Shown here one piece after another: positions 52,775 through 62,751 of a stretch of 64,000 nucleotides of DNA. The stretch's first letter is position 1; the number at the start of each line of letters is the position of its first letter. Made by a program: the position numbers and the translations under genes. The notes under the pieces are model-generated. The model worked only from the letters and a program-made list of their open reading frames with translations, searched no databases and was not told the origin of the DNA. This DNA is from Herpetosiphon aurantiacus DSM 785 (GTDB lineage Bacteria > Chloroflexota > Chloroflexia > Chloroflexales > Herpetosiphonaceae), in NCBI GenBank assembly GCA_000018565.1, contig CP000875.1:4541199-4605198 (forward strand), written 5' to 3'.

Positions 52775-54304
52775 TTAGGGTAAGGCATTCAAGGCATTGC
52801 GCACCAAATCTTGGTTCGAACTAAAAATAATCACAAATTCTTGGCCACTGCCTTTGACTCCAACATGGACATCATCATCACTTCGGTTTGGATCTCCAGC
52901 CCGTAGCAGCAAATCGCCATTTGGGTTAAGCGTACCATTGAATAAGCTCAAAAATTCATCACCATCGGCGGCGCTATCCCAGCGCAATGTCCATTGCAAC
53001 ACAGGCGTGAAATCGCTGTTGTGTTCATACAGGGTCATGCGACCGCCGCCAATTCCTGCTGCCGCAGCTTCCATATCGCCAGCAGTCGCGGTATATTCGA
53101 GCAACGCTTTAACATCGAACTCGCCAACCGTATTGGTCATAGCGGTTGTCCAATCAGCACCGAGCACTGGCAACAGATCAAATTGATCGGGCAGGGTTGG
53201 GTTATCGCGGGTGGCACTCAAATATTTTTCAGGGTGCAAAATTTGCTCGGTCGAGGTTGGTGGGTCTTGCAACGCCTTAGTCACTGCCTCCCAACCACCT
53301 TCGGCATAAACTGCTTCAGCAAACGCTAAACCATCTTCATAAGGAAAGACTAGCCCATCGCGCAACACGCCAGGCACTTGATCAAGAATGCTGCTGCTAT
53401 CTTGTTGTTCTTGCAAGGTGCGCAATAATTCTTGCAACTCGGCAGGTGACATGCGTGGAATAAGATCGTTTTGCAACCAATCGCTCATTAATTTGGTTGC
53501 ATCGCCTTCAACCAACGAACGAAATGCTAAAGATCGATCAGCATCAAATTCGCCAACTTTCAGGCCATCTTGCAGATTAATCAATTGATCTTGCAAGTTA
53601 TGATTAAATTCATGGGCATAGGTAATTTGATCAGCTGGTGGAAATTCACTGTTTTCAGCAATAATATAGAAGGTATCAGTTTCGGGATCATAAAATCCAC
53701 CAATTTGCTCAGTTTGCAAATCAATATAGAGTTGTTGCAAATCAATATCTTTTTCGGCTAAACCAAGCATCCACAATTGGCTGGTTTCACGGCGAAAATC
53801 TTCGGGAGTATTTTCGGTTTCCATTTCGCGCACAATATAATCACGCAATTCATCGCGGGTGAGCATGCGTCGTGTGACGGGGCGTTCTTCTGGCAAACCA
53901 CGCAACGCGATCACTTCTTGCTCAATTTGCTTCATCACTTCAACAATTTGTGCTGGCGGCTCCACGCCACCTGGGCCGGTTGGGGTCGGGGCAGCCGGAT
54001 CAACCGTCGGAGTCGGGCCAGCTTCAGGCGTTGGCTCAAGCGCTGGGCTGGTCGGCTCAGCAATGCTGGTTGGTGGGTTATTCAAACGCTCTTGTAAATC
54101 ATTCACTTGGTCTTGCAGCTGACGGTTTTTATCTTGCACCTCATCAGCAGCAGTAATTTGATCTTTTAATTTGCCAAATTCAGCTTGGGTCGTGGCATCG
54201 CGCGAGATAATTGTGCCGCGTTCAAACCAGAGCCAACCGCTAGCACCAAGCGCTACCAACAGCAATACCACCAAACCAACAATCACGGAACGTGTTCGAT
54301 TCAT
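52775..54304 (-). CDS. Membrane-anchored zinc metallopeptidase (HExxH)
   Basis: A 509-residue protein: N-terminal membrane helix (about 8-27), coiled coil (about 40-77), a Pro/Thr/Ala-rich linker (78-118), and a large soluble domain outside the cell. HEFNH (231-235) with Glu267 in LVEGDA forms a gluzincin-type zinc site (HExxH plus downstream Glu). The rest does not match a family I can name. It may be a processing or surface protease. The ATG at 54304 has AAGGAA 6 bases upstream; the ATG at 54310 touches it. Confidence 0.8.
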   Translation of the reverse strand: MNRTRSVIVGLVVLLLVALGASGWLWFERGTIISRDATTQAEFGKLKDQITAADEVQDKNRQLQDQVNDLQERLNNPPTSIAEPTSPALEPTPEAGPTPTVDPAAPTPTGPGGVEPPAQIVEVMKQIEQEVIALRGLPEERPVTRRMLTRDELRDYIVREMETENTPEDFRRETSQLWMLGLAEKDIDLQQLYIDLQTEQIGGFYDPETDTFYIIAENSEFPPADQITYAHEFNHNLQDQLINLQDGLKVGEFDADRSLAFRSLVEGDATKLMSDWLQNDLIPRMSPAELQELLRTLQEQQDSSSILDQVPGVLRDGLVFPYEDGLAFAEAVYAEGGWEAVTKALQDPPTSTEQILHPEKYLSATRDNPTLPDQFDLLPVLGADWTTAMTNTVGEFDVKALLEYTATAGDMEAAAAGIGGGRMTLYEHNSDFTPVLQWTLRWDSAADGDEFLSLFNGTLNPNGDLLLRAGDPNRSDDDVHVGVKGSGQEFVIIFSSNQDLVRNALNALP

Positions 54305-54461
54305 GGACATTCCTTCAAAACTAGGCCGAAATCTCTCAAACGTGTATTGAGCATATCACAGCTTTGGCCGCTTGGAAGTGAAAAAGTGGTGAGCAGTTGG
54401 CGTTCATTTGCCGATTGCGTGTACAATCAATAGAGCGCGATTCACTCACAATGAGGTTCTT

Positions 54462-55127
54462 ATGGAAAGTATTAGCGTTTTTTTAGTCGATGATCATTTG
54501 GTTGTTCGCCAAGGCTTGCGCGATTTTCTCGAACTCCAAGATGATATTGAAGTTGTCGGCGATTCGGGAATGCCGGTTGAGGCAGTTGGCCAGATTAAGC
54601 AACTGTTGCCTGATGTGGTGATTATGGATTTGGTGATGCCTGAAATCGACGGGGTAGAAGCCACTCGCCGCGTCAAGGCCGTCAGCCCCACCACTCAAGT
54701 GATTGTTCTGACTTCGTTCTCTGATGATGAAAAAGTCTTTCCGGCAATCAAAGCAGGGGCAATATCCTACCTATTAAAAGATGTTAGCCCGTTGGAATTA
54801 GCGCGGGCTGTGCGTTCCGCCAAACGCGGCGAGGCGGTGTTGCACCCTGAAGTGGCCGCCAAATTGATGCAAGAATTCTCTGCGCCGCGCAACAACGACC
54901 CCGATGCTGAAGCCCTGACCGAGCGCGAAATGGATGTTTTGCGCCTGATCGCCCGCGGTCATTCCAACCGTGAAATTGCCGATTCGCTGATCATCAGTGA
55001 GAAAACTGTCAAAACCCACGTCAGCAACATTTTGTCGAAATTGCACTTAGCGGATCGTACCCAAGCCGCGATTTATGCCCTACGCCAACGCCTCGTCCCC
55101 ATGGATGATCCTTTACCTGGACGCTAG
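54462..55127 (+). CDS. NarL/FixJ-family response regulator
   Basis: A 221-residue two-domain regulator. The receiver domain has the acidic pair DD at 10-11, phosphorylatable Asp56 (VVIMDLVMPE), Thr in VLTSF and Lys in LLKDVSP. The LuxR-type HTH (about 148-210) contains LTEREMDVLRLIARGHSNRE and KTVKTHVSNILSKL. It is a full transcription activator type, but no histidine kinase is adjacent, so it is an orphan. The start at 54462 has GAGG 5 bases upstream; the frame extension to 54408 runs into promoter sequence. A terminator follows. Confidence 0.95.
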   Translation: MESISVFLVDDHLVVRQGLRDFLELQDDIEVVGDSGMPVEAVGQIKQLLPDVVIMDLVMPEIDGVEATRRVKAVSPTTQVIVLTSFSDDEKVFPAIKAGAISYLLKDVSPLELARAVRSAKRGEAVLHPEVAAKLMQEFSAPRNNDPDAEALTEREMDVLRLIARGHSNREIADSLIISEKTVKTHVSNILSKLHLADRTQAAIYALRQRLVPMDDPLPGR

Positions 55128-55138
55128 TTTGGCGCAAG

Positions 55139-55172
55139 CCGCCGCTCAGTTGAGTGGCGGTTTTAGTTTTTT
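55139..55172 (+). terminator. Terminator of the response regulator gene
   Basis: CCGCCGCTCA and TGAGTGGCGG form a 10-bp stem (one G-T) followed by TTTTAGTTTTTT. The T-tract touches the stop codon of the convergent minus-strand gene. Confidence 0.85.
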
Positions 55173-56214
55173 AGGCCGATTTTTCGTTAATTTTTTGCAC
55201 ATCCCACACTATCTTACTCCATCGGCTATAGAATAATTGATACTTCTCGCCTTTGACCAGCTCAAGATAGTGCTGTTGCTTAACTGATACCTTGCCAAGT
55301 TTTTGAAATTTCGCCGTATATTCAACTCCAGGATTGCTATGTCTCTTATCAAAATCGATAAATGTATCGATCGTAGATTCAACCTTTCCTGTAATAAAAT
55401 CGATAACTTGAAATACTATTCCTTTAAATAAATTCAGAAATATAAACAGAATTACAGAAGATACTATAATACCTATAGATGCATTATCAGAATTCCATAA
55501 TAATCTTTTTATATAACTACCTAAAAATAGATAAATTAATATCATAAAAATCACAAAATTCACAATCGATACTATAATTTCTTTACGTTGATTAAGTGAT
55601 AATTGACCTACTCCTTGAACACCCTCATTTGGTGAGTAGGATATTTGTTTTTCGCTTAATACATTATCAAGAACTGCTTGATTCGATTCAAGTTTCACCT
55701 TCCAAAGCTTTTTACTTTTTTGGCTATACATTACTCGATAGAATGATTGCAATTCAACAGTATTATATATTTCTTGATCAACTTGAAAATCACCAAGACG
55801 CTTAAAAAAAGCCATATAGATGATGCTTCCTTTATGACCATAAAACCGATCTACTTTGAGTAATTGGTCCGATTCAACGTACACAACACTATTGACAAGA
55901 TCATGTAAATCTTTATTAAAATATGTAGCAGCAACAATCAAGCCAATCACGATCAACAATGGAATCAACGTAAAATTTTTGGGTGAAACAAGCGTAAAGA
56001 TTCCAATAATTGGCACTAAGGCAAATAATAATGGAAACAAGGCTTTGATGAAATGATACCAGCGTTGTTTGCCGGTCATTGGCATGCTTGGAGCCTGCTT
56101 TGAACGAGGCGTTGCAGGCTTTAATTCAGTTTTTTCGGCTAAATCCGGCCAGCCACAGCGTTCACACGTAGCTTGATTATCAGGAATTTTGGTATAACAA
56201 TTTGGGCAATTCAT
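55171..56214 (-). CDS. Zinc-ribbon membrane protein, two repeat modules (family member 4)
   Basis: A 347-residue member of a four-gene family. An N-terminal zinc ribbon (CPNC...CERC, residues 3-21) is followed by a linker, two membrane helices (about 58-98), a first module (about 118-180: LKVDRFYGHKG, AFFKRLGDF, YRVMYSQKSKKLW), two more helices (about 210-275), and a second module (280-345: AKFQKLGKVSV, YQLFYSRWSKIVW). I do not recognise the module. ATG 56214 matches the MxCP start of its paralogues; ATG 56217 is equally spaced from the AAGGAG. The gene is clearly AT-rich. Confidence 0.8.
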   Translation of the reverse strand: MNCPNCYTKIPDNQATCERCGWPDLAEKTELKPATPRSKQAPSMPMTGKQRWYHFIKALFPLLFALVPIIGIFTLVSPKNFTLIPLLIVIGLIVAATYFNKDLHDLVNSVVYVESDQLLKVDRFYGHKGSIIYMAFFKRLGDFQVDQEIYNTVELQSFYRVMYSQKSKKLWKVKLESNQAVLDNVLSEKQISYSPNEGVQGVGQLSLNQRKEIIVSIVNFVIFMILIYLFLGSYIKRLLWNSDNASIGIIVSSVILFIFLNLFKGIVFQVIDFITGKVESTIDTFIDFDKRHSNPGVEYTAKFQKLGKVSVKQQHYLELVKGEKYQLFYSRWSKIVWDVQKINEKSA

Positions 56215-56268
56215 CATTTTACTCCTTCGCTCATCGCATCAATAATTAGCTTAACCAATAATTTAGGT

Positions 56269-57270
56269 TTAAGAATCGAGTAATTGTGCCTCCCATAACT
56301 TTCTAGTCCATCGACTATACGTAATTTGATATATTTGATTTTCAACCAGATCTATATACTGTTGCTCATTAATATTCAGGCGATTATTGCCTTCAAATAT
56401 TGCATAAAAACGTTTCCCTCTTCGGCCATAGGTAAATTCCACCCGAATCAATCGATCATTGTCAAGCTCATTCGTATTCGAAATCAAATCTAATAGAGCA
56501 AGAACAATCATTCCTAGGTTATAAAAAATAAAGATATATATAATAATTATAAATACATTTAAATCAGATAACGCTAAAGCTGGATTAAAAATAACATATA
56601 TTGGATACAAAGAAACAAGAATACTATGTCTCATCAGCATAAATAATAATTCTTTTCGCTGAATAAATGTTATTTTTCTTTGTTTATCACTTATATTTTC
56701 CTGATGATTTGGTTTTATATCAGAAATTATGTTAGCTGGTTTTTCATCTTCAATTTTCATGCTCCAAACGATTTTACTTCTTGGACTATACTGTATCTGA
56801 TATATTGCTCCTAACTTAGCGTTATCAAACATCTCAGCATCAATTGTCACACAGCCAAGATCTTTAAAGAAACCAAAGTAGTAAGTTCTGCTATTTTGAA
56901 CACGATCAACCCTAATGAGTTGGAATGACTTAATATAGGAATTTCCGTCAATTAATTCATGCAAACTAGAGATTTTATAAATACCAATAATTATAACACC
57001 AATACCTAGCGTAAATACTAACCAATTAAATTGCATTGGTAAAAGAATACCAAAAATAATAATATTTGGTATTGCAAGCAGTAATAACCCAAAAAGGCTA
57101 CTCAGAAAAAGACTCCAACGTTGTTTGCCGTTTAGGGGCACAGTTGTACGACGAACTGAGTTCACCTGGGATTTTGGTGATTGAGTGTTTCTTGGTACAC
57201 CAGGCCCACCACATTTAGGGCAGCGGGTTTCACCTGATGGGAATTTGATATAACAATTTGGACAATACAT
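56269..57270 (-). CDS. Zinc-ribbon membrane protein, two repeat modules (family member 3)
   Basis: A 333-residue paralogue of the gene at 55171-56214 with the same plan: zinc ribbon (CPNC...CPKC), a KQRW motif at the first helix, two membrane helices, module one (about 110-172: FFKDLGCVTID, YQIQYSPRSKIVW), two helices and module two (272-332: AIFEGNNRLNI, YQITYSRWTRKLW). The strongest AT bias of the window lies here, with many ATA and TTA codons. It starts 32 bases after the 104-residue paralogue. Function unknown. Confidence 0.8.
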   Translation of the reverse strand: MYCPNCYIKFPSGETRCPKCGGPGVPRNTQSPKSQVNSVRRTTVPLNGKQRWSLFLSSLFGLLLLAIPNIIIFGILLPMQFNWLVFTLGIGVIIIGIYKISSLHELIDGNSYIKSFQLIRVDRVQNSRTYYFGFFKDLGCVTIDAEMFDNAKLGAIYQIQYSPRSKIVWSMKIEDEKPANIISDIKPNHQENISDKQRKITFIQRKELLFMLMRHSILVSLYPIYVIFNPALALSDLNVFIIIIYIFIFYNLGMIVLALLDLISNTNELDNDRLIRVEFTYGRRGKRFYAIFEGNNRLNINEQQYIDLVENQIYQITYSRWTRKLWEAQLLDS

Positions 57271-57302
57271 AACTCTGTTCCATCGTTCTCACATGCTAGA
57301 AC

Positions 57303-57617
57303 TTACTTTTCGCGTTTACTCCGCCAAAGATCAAAGATTAATCGGCCTATTTTAGCTACTAGATACACGCCAAAAATCGCCATCAGCAGCCAATACAACC
57401 AGCCATATGAGCTGAAAAACCACCAACAGAAAATGAGCATTATTGACCAAGGCACCAAGCCAACCAAAAAGAATTGCCATGCTTGCTTGGCAGTCAATGG
57501 CCGAGAACCTAGCGGAGCAACTACTACCTGTAAGGCTTGTTGATTGATTACAAAACCGCAATTATCACAATTACCAGCGGTGGTTGTAATCGGTGCAGTA
57601 CATTCTGGACATTGCAT
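57303..57617 (-). CDS. Zinc-ribbon membrane protein without repeat module (family member 2)
   Basis: A 104-residue paralogue: zinc ribbon (CPEC...CDNC, residues 3-20), the family motif LTAKQAWQFFL before two membrane helices (about 45-90), and a basic tail. The C-terminal module seen in the other three members is missing, so this is either a minimal member or a shortened copy. The AGGAA upstream of ATG 57617 and the tight spacing support translation. Confidence 0.75.
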   Translation of the reverse strand: MQCPECTAPITTTAGNCDNCGFVINQQALQVVVAPLGSRPLTAKQAWQFFLVGLVPWSIMLIFCWWFFSSYGWLYWLLMAIFGVYLVAKIGRLIFDLWRSKREK

Positions 57618-57638
57618 CGAGATTCCTATTCTGCTGAA

Positions 57639-58343
57639 TTAGCCAAGCTGTTGCATCGCCCACAGCCGTTTGCTACGAGGGCTATAGGTCACTTGGTAAA
57701 TTGCCCCTTGAAAGGCTCCATCGTAGTTTTCGCGGCCAATATTCAAGCGGCCAATTCGTTCGAAATGCCCATAATAGGTTCGGCTATTTTTATTTTTAAC
57801 AACTTGGGTTTTAGTCAAGCGATCAACTTGGACTTGGGCCACGCCACTGAAAAAATCGGCCAAATTCATAATTGCTTGCCAACCCACCACCAAGCCAAAT
57901 AGACCCAAAATAAACCAAAAAAAGCTAATTTCCTCGGAACCCCCCGATCCTCCAATAAACCAAATGGGGATCGCCAAGATGATGAGTGGAAAAAACGCGC
58001 CAAACAGCAATTGGGTCTTTTGGCCACTGGTCAAGGTCACCGTTGTGGGCATGGCGTTGCCCATCATGGTGGCGTTTGGTGGTGGTGCAACGCTTTGCAG
58101 CGGCGCTTGATCCCAGGTCGAGGCTGGCTCAGCAGTTGGTTGCTCCCACGCTGCCGAAGCAGGCATGGTTGGCTCCCAAACCCCAGCATCATTGGTTTGA
58201 TCGCGACCCCAAGCATTGGCGGTTGGCGATTCACCAAAGGCGGCTGAGGAAGTTGCGGCTGCGGGCGCACGTAATGGCCAATCGCAACGCGGGCATTTTT
58301 CAGTGCTATTTGAAACATTGCTATAACAATTTGGGCATTTCAT
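57639..58343 (-). CDS. Zinc-ribbon membrane protein, one repeat module (family member 1)
   Basis: A 234-residue first gene of the four-gene unit. Zinc ribbon (CPNC...CPRC, 3-20), a long Ala/Pro/Trp-rich linker (21-100), the family motif LTSGQKTQLLFG, two membrane helices (about 108-160), then one module (175-232: VQVDRLTKTQ, HFERIGRLNIG, YQVTYSPRSKRLW). Its base composition is closer to the genome average than that of members 3 and 4. The ATG at 58343 has GGAGG 8 bases upstream; the ATG at 58358 overlaps that site. Confidence 0.82.
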   Translation of the reverse strand: MKCPNCYSNVSNSTEKCPRCDWPLRAPAAATSSAAFGESPTANAWGRDQTNDAGVWEPTMPASAAWEQPTAEPASTWDQAPLQSVAPPPNATMMGNAMPTTVTLTSGQKTQLLFGAFFPLIILAIPIWFIGGSGGSEEISFFWFILGLFGLVVGWQAIMNLADFFSGVAQVQVDRLTKTQVVKNKNSRTYYGHFERIGRLNIGRENYDGAFQGAIYQVTYSPRSKRLWAMQQLG

Positions 58344-58467
58344 TAGCAGTTCCTCCATTAATAGTGTACGCCTAGAATCATCGCGTGTTGCGCGAGCCAG
58401 CAGCGATCAGGCAGAATCCCCCCAGATGGGCTAGATCGGGATAGTTCAAAATACCGATAAAGCTTGC

Positions 58468-58496
58468 TTGACAGCGCTAATCTGGATTGTTATAAT
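58468..58496 (+). promoter_or_regulatory. Consensus promoter of the chvE operon
   Basis: TTGACA (58468-58473) and TATAAT (58491-58496) are separated by exactly 17 bases, a perfect sigma-70-type promoter. Transcription should begin near 58503, inside the operator array. Confidence 0.9.
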
Positions 58497-58501
58497 GCGA
58501 C

Positions 58502-58541
58502 CGTTATCGATAACGGGATCGATAACGGGATCGATAACGAG
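58502..58541. promoter_or_regulatory. Tandem operator array of the chvE operon
   Basis: CGTTATCGATAACG (58502-58515) is a perfect palindrome. It opens a run of three 12-bp units ATCGATAACGGG, ATCGATAACGGG and ATCGATAACGAG (58506-58541). The site covers the predicted transcription start, as expected for a repressor of the LacI, GntR or ROK type. Its regulator is not in the window. Confidence 0.85.
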
Positions 58542-58705
58542 GTCGGTACCACCTCTAAAACCCTCCCTTCCATTCGCCGTTCCAAACTTAAGCTACAGTG
58601 TTCGCAACTTGTGTTCGTTGGGTGTGCAATTAAGCTCATCAACAGCATTTGTGGCAAAACCCAAGCCACCGCCCACGAAAACTTACTCCAAGGAAGGACA
58701 TGACG

Positions 58706-59839
58706 ATGAAGTCTCCTCGCGCGAAGTTCATGATGGTTTTGATGTTGCTCATGACAATGGTTTTGGCCAGCTGTGGCGAAGCCGCAACTCCAACCACTGC
58801 GCCAACCGATGGCGGCACTGGTGGCACAACCGCCAGCAGCGATAACAGCAAATTCACCATTGGGATCTCAATGCCCACCAAATCATCAGCCCGCTGGATT
58901 GCCGACGGCGATAATATGGTGAAATATTTCCAAGAAAAAGGCTTCAAAACCGACCTTCAATACGCTGAAGACGATATCCCAACCCAACTTTCACAAATTG
59001 AAAACATGGTCACCAAAGGGGTCAATGTTTTGGTGATTGCGGCAATCGATGGCGAAACCCTCTCAGATGTTCTGCAAAGTGCTAAAGACAAGAAAATTCT
59101 GGTTATCGCCTACGACCGCTTGATCAAGAAAACCCCCAACGTTGACTACTACGCCACCTTCGATAACTTCCAAGTTGGGGTCTTGCAAGCCCAATCAATC
59201 GAAACCAAACTTGGTTTGAAAGAAGGCAAAGGCCCATTCAATATCGAGTTGTTCGGTGGCTCATCCGACGATAACAACGCCTTCTTCTTCTACAATGGCG
59301 CTATGTCGGTCTTGCAACCTTACATCGATAGCGGCAAGTTGGTGGTTGGTAGCGGCCAAACTGGTATGGATAAAGTTGCCACCCTGCGCTGGGACGGTGC
59401 TACCGCCCAATCACGCATGGACAACATTTTGAGCGCCTTCTACGGCGACAAACGGGTTGATGCAGTGCTTTCACCATACGATGGTATCAGCATCGGGATC
59501 ATCTCATCGCTCAAGGGTGTTGGCTACGGTAGCGCCGACAAACCAATGCCAGTCGTTTCAGGCCAAGATGCTGAAGTGCCCTCAGTCAAGTCAATTATCG
59601 CTGGCGAACAAAGCTCAACCATCTTCAAAGATACCCGCGAGCTTGCTAAATCAGTGGTAGGTATGGTCGAAGCATCATTGTCAGGCAAAGAAGTTGCCGT
59701 CAACGATACCAAAACCTATGACAATGGGGTCAAAGTTGTTCCTTCACAATTGCTGGTTCCGGTGGTCGTCGATGTAACCAACTGGGAAAAAGTATTGATC
59801 GACAGTGGTTACTACAAAAAAGAAGACATAACCAAATAA
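58706..59839 (+). CDS. chvE: ChvE-type monosaccharide-binding lipoprotein
   Basis: A 377-residue periplasmic-binding-fold protein. The signal peptide ends in a lipobox (LASC), as suits a cell without a classical periplasm. The mature part follows Agrobacterium ChvE closely from memory: [78 protein letters not shown] and [19 protein letters not shown]. ChvE binds arabinose, galactose, glucose, xylose and others. The ATG at 58706 has AAGGAAGG 8 bases upstream. It heads an operon with its ATPase, permease and a ribulokinase, pointing to L-arabinose. Confidence 0.93.
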   Translation: MKSPRAKFMMVLMLLMTMVLASCGEAATPTTAPTDGGTGGTTASSDNSKFTIGISMPTKSSARWIADGDNMVKYFQEKGFKTDLQYAEDDIPTQLSQIENMVTKGVNVLVIAAIDGETLSDVLQSAKDKKILVIAYDRLIKKTPNVDYYATFDNFQVGVLQAQSIETKLGLKEGKGPFNIELFGGSSDDNNAFFFYNGAMSVLQPYIDSGKLVVGSGQTGMDKVATLRWDGATAQSRMDNILSAFYGDKRVDAVLSPYDGISIGIISSLKGVGYGSADKPMPVVSGQDAEVPSVKSIIAGEQSSTIFKDTRELAKSVVGMVEASLSGKEVAVNDTKTYDNGVKVVPSQLLVPVVVDVTNWEKVLIDSGYYKKEDITK

Positions 59840-59935
59840 TTCTGGCAGCAAGGTCTGTGTATGGGCAAGGCTCATGCACAGACCTGCTTGCATATGAACA
59901 ACTTGGCCATCTTCTCAGCAAACGAGGCACAGGTT

Positions 59936-61474
59936 ATGTCTGATGTACTACTTGAAATGCGCGGAATCACCAAAACCTTTCCTGGGGTCAAAGCGCTGAA
60001 TGATGTCAACCTACAAGTGCGCCGAGCCGAAATTCATGCCTTGGTCGGCGAAAATGGCGCAGGCAAATCAACCCTGATGAAGGTGCTCAGCGGAGTCTAT
60101 CCCCACGGAACCTACACTGGCGAGATTATTTTCGAGGGCCAAGAATGTCGTTTTAACGATATTAGCGCCAGCGAAAAACTGGGGATCGTGATTATTCACC
60201 AAGAACTGGCCTTGATTCCGTTTCTCTCCATTGCCGAAAATATCTTTCTCGGCCACGAAACTGCCTCACGCGGCGTGATCAATTGGAATACGGCGATTGC
60301 CAAAACCCAAGCATTGCTCAAAAAAGTGGGGCTGAGTGAATCGCCCAATACCTTAATTACTGATATGGGCGTGGGCAAGCAACAACTGGTGGAAATTGCC
60401 AAAGCGCTTGCTAAAGAAGTTAAACTGCTGATTCTCGATGAACCAACTGCTAGCTTAAACGAAAGCGATAGCGAAGCCTTGCTCGACTTGCTGCTGCAAT
60501 TCAAACAACAAGGCATTTCATCAATTCTCATTTCGCACAAACTGAATGAGGTTTCGCAGGTTGCTGATGCGATTACAGTGCTCCGTGATGGCGCAACCAT
60601 CGAAACGCTCGATTGCCACAAAGAACCAATTAGCGAAGACCGAATTATCCGCGGCATGGTTGGCCGCGATTTGAGCCATCGTTTCCCGCCGCGCGAGGCC
60701 ACGATTGGCGAAACCATGTTTGAAGTCCGCGATTGGAATGTCTATCACCCACTCCACGCCGAGCGCAAAGTTGTCGATAACGTCAGCTTTACTGTGCGCA
60801 AAGGCGAAATCGTCGGGATCGCTGGCCTGATGGGTTCGGGCCGCACCGAATTAGCAATGAGTATTTTTGGCCACGCTTATGGTAAGCATATCAGTGGCCA
60901 TGTATATAAAAATGGCCGTGAGATCGATGTTCGCACGATCCAAAAGGCCATTCGCAATGGCATTGCCTATGTCACCGAAGATCGCAAAAGCTATGGTTTG
61001 GTGTTGATCGATGGGATTAAAAATAATATTACCCTCGCCAATCTACCAGCCGTCGCCCGCAACTCGGTGATCAACGAGCCAAAAGAGTTGCGCGTCACCA
61101 ATCAATATCGTGATGATTTAGCAATTCGTAGCTCCAGCGTCTTGCAAAAAACCGTTAATCTCTCTGGTGGCAATCAGCAAAAAGTCGTGTTAAGCAAATG
61201 GCTGTTTGCCAGCCCCGATATCCTGATTCTCGATGAGCCAACCCGTGGGATTGATGTGGGAGCCAAATACGAAATCTACACGATTATCAATCGCTTGGCG
61301 CAAGAAGGCAAAGCCGTCATTGTGATCTCTTCGGAATTACCCGAAATTCTCGGCATGTGTGATCGCATTTATGTGATGAATGAAGGCCAGATTGTGGGCG
61401 AAATGCCTGCTGCTGATGCCTCGCAAGAGAAAATCATGAAATGCATTATGCAGCAGGAGGTTAACCAGCCATGA
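59936..61474 (+). CDS. gguA: Sugar ABC transporter ATPase, GguA/MmsA type
   Basis: A 512-residue double-ATPase of the RbsA/XylG/GguA type. The first domain has Walker [10 protein letters not shown] and [11 protein letters not shown]. The second has a degenerate Walker A (GLMGSGRTE), as usual in this group, and signature NLSGGNQQK, then [12 protein letters not shown]. The ATG at 59936 opens with the family N-terminus [17 protein letters not shown]; the frame extension to 59861 has no ribosome site. It ends four bases into the permease gene (ATGA), so both are coupled. Confidence 0.95.
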   Translation: MSDVLLEMRGITKTFPGVKALNDVNLQVRRAEIHALVGENGAGKSTLMKVLSGVYPHGTYTGEIIFEGQECRFNDISASEKLGIVIIHQELALIPFLSIAENIFLGHETASRGVINWNTAIAKTQALLKKVGLSESPNTLITDMGVGKQQLVEIAKALAKEVKLLILDEPTASLNESDSEALLDLLLQFKQQGISSILISHKLNEVSQVADAITVLRDGATIETLDCHKEPISEDRIIRGMVGRDLSHRFPPREATIGETMFEVRDWNVYHPLHAERKVVDNVSFTVRKGEIVGIAGLMGSGRTELAMSIFGHAYGKHISGHVYKNGREIDVRTIQKAIRNGIAYVTEDRKSYGLVLIDGIKNNITLANLPAVARNSVINEPKELRVTNQYRDDLAIRSSSVLQKTVNLSGGNQQKVVLSKWLFASPDILILDEPTRGIDVGAKYEIYTIINRLAQEGKAVIVISSELPEILGMCDRIYVMNEGQIVGEMPAADASQEKIMKCIMQQEVNQP

Positions 61475-62688
61475 GCGCTGAACTAAAAACCAACGAATCC
61501 AGCAAAGCGGCTGGTTTCAATTTCGCCACCGTTGTCGATTTCTTCAAAAATAATATGCGCGAATATGGCATGCTGGTTGCCCTTGTGATCATTGTGCTGT
61601 ATTTTCAATTTCAAACCGATGGGGTGCTGCTGCAACCACTCAATGTCACCAATGTGATTTTGCAAAATAGCTATATCGTGGTGATGGCCTTGGGGATGTT
61701 GCTGATCATCGTGGCAGGCCATATTGACCTCTCGGTCGGCTCGGTGGCAGCCTTCGTTGGAGCGGTGGCTGGCTATATGCTGGTCGAAAAAGATTATCCA
61801 ATCATTGTTGCCTTTGCTGCTTGTATCGCCATCGGTGCAGCAATTGGCGCGTTTCAGGGCTATTGGGTGGCCTTTCGCAAAATTCCAGCCTTTATTGTGA
61901 CCCTCGCGGGCATGTTGATTTTTCGTGGCTTGACCTTGGTCATGTTAGGTGGTACATCACTTGGCCCCTTCCCCTCAAGCTTCCGCGAAATGAGCACAGG
62001 CTTTATCGGCGACCCAATCGGCGGAGCTGAATCAGCTCTCCACATCACGACACTGATCGTAGGCTTAGCCTTTGCGGCAATCATCGTTTACTTAGATCTA
62101 GTCGGTCGCAAAAATAGCCGCTCGTTCAACTTCCCAGTCATGTCAACTCCATTGTTTATCGCCAAAAATGCCTTGATTGTTGGGATTATTCTAGCCTTCT
62201 GCTATATCCTCGCTTCCTACGAAGGCTTGCCCAATGTCTTACTAGTGTTGATCGGCTTAATCGCGCTGTATATGTTTGTTACCAAAAAGACTGTGATTGG
62301 GCGACGGATTTATGCCTTGGGTGGCAACGAAAAAGCCGCTAAGCTCTCTGGTGTGCCAACCGACCGATTAACCTTCTATACCTTCATCAACATGGGGGTT
62401 TTGGCAGCCATCGGTGGGTTGATCTTCACCGCTCGTCTGAACTCGGCCACACCCAAGGCAGGCACAGGCTTTGAGCTTGATGTAATCGCCTCAGTCTTTA
62501 TCGGTGGTGCATCAGCCTCAGGTGGCATCGGCACAGTCTTTGGCGTGGTGATCGGGGCACTGGTGATGGGCGTGCTCAACAACGGTATGTCGATCGCTGG
62601 GGTAAGCGTCGATTGGCAACAAGTGATCAAAGGCGCTGTGCTGTTGGTCGCAGTCTACTTCGATGTATCCAGCAAAAATAAAGGTTAA
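61471..62688 (+). CDS. gguB: Sugar ABC transporter permease, GguB/XylH type
   Basis: A 405-residue permease of the RbsC/XylH/GguB type with about ten membrane helices. Characteristic parts are [59 protein letters not shown] and a final [20 protein letters not shown]. It forms the channel for the ChvE-bound sugar. ATG 61471 has AGGAGG upstream and overlaps the ATPase stop. Confidence 0.95.
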   Translation: MSAELKTNESSKAAGFNFATVVDFFKNNMREYGMLVALVIIVLYFQFQTDGVLLQPLNVTNVILQNSYIVVMALGMLLIIVAGHIDLSVGSVAAFVGAVAGYMLVEKDYPIIVAFAACIAIGAAIGAFQGYWVAFRKIPAFIVTLAGMLIFRGLTLVMLGGTSLGPFPSSFREMSTGFIGDPIGGAESALHITTLIVGLAFAAIIVYLDLVGRKNSRSFNFPVMSTPLFIAKNALIVGIILAFCYILASYEGLPNVLLVLIGLIALYMFVTKKTVIGRRIYALGGNEKAAKLSGVPTDRLTFYTFINMGVLAAIGGLIFTARLNSATPKAGTGFELDVIASVFIGGASASGGIGTVFGVVIGALVMGVLNNGMSIAGVSVDWQQVIKGAVLLVAVYFDVSSKNKG

Positions 62689-62700
62689 TTGCAGGTAGCC

Positions 62701-62730
62701 AAGGCATTAGCCTCGCTAGGCTAGTGCCTT
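62701..62730 (+). other. Intercistronic hairpin before araB
   Basis: AAGGCATTAGCCT and AGGCTAGTGCCTT form a 13-bp stem (one T-G pair) with a CGCT loop. No T-run follows. It may stabilise the transporter mRNA or reduce araB output. Confidence 0.6.
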
Positions 62731-62751
62731 ACCAATCTAAAAGGAGTTGCC

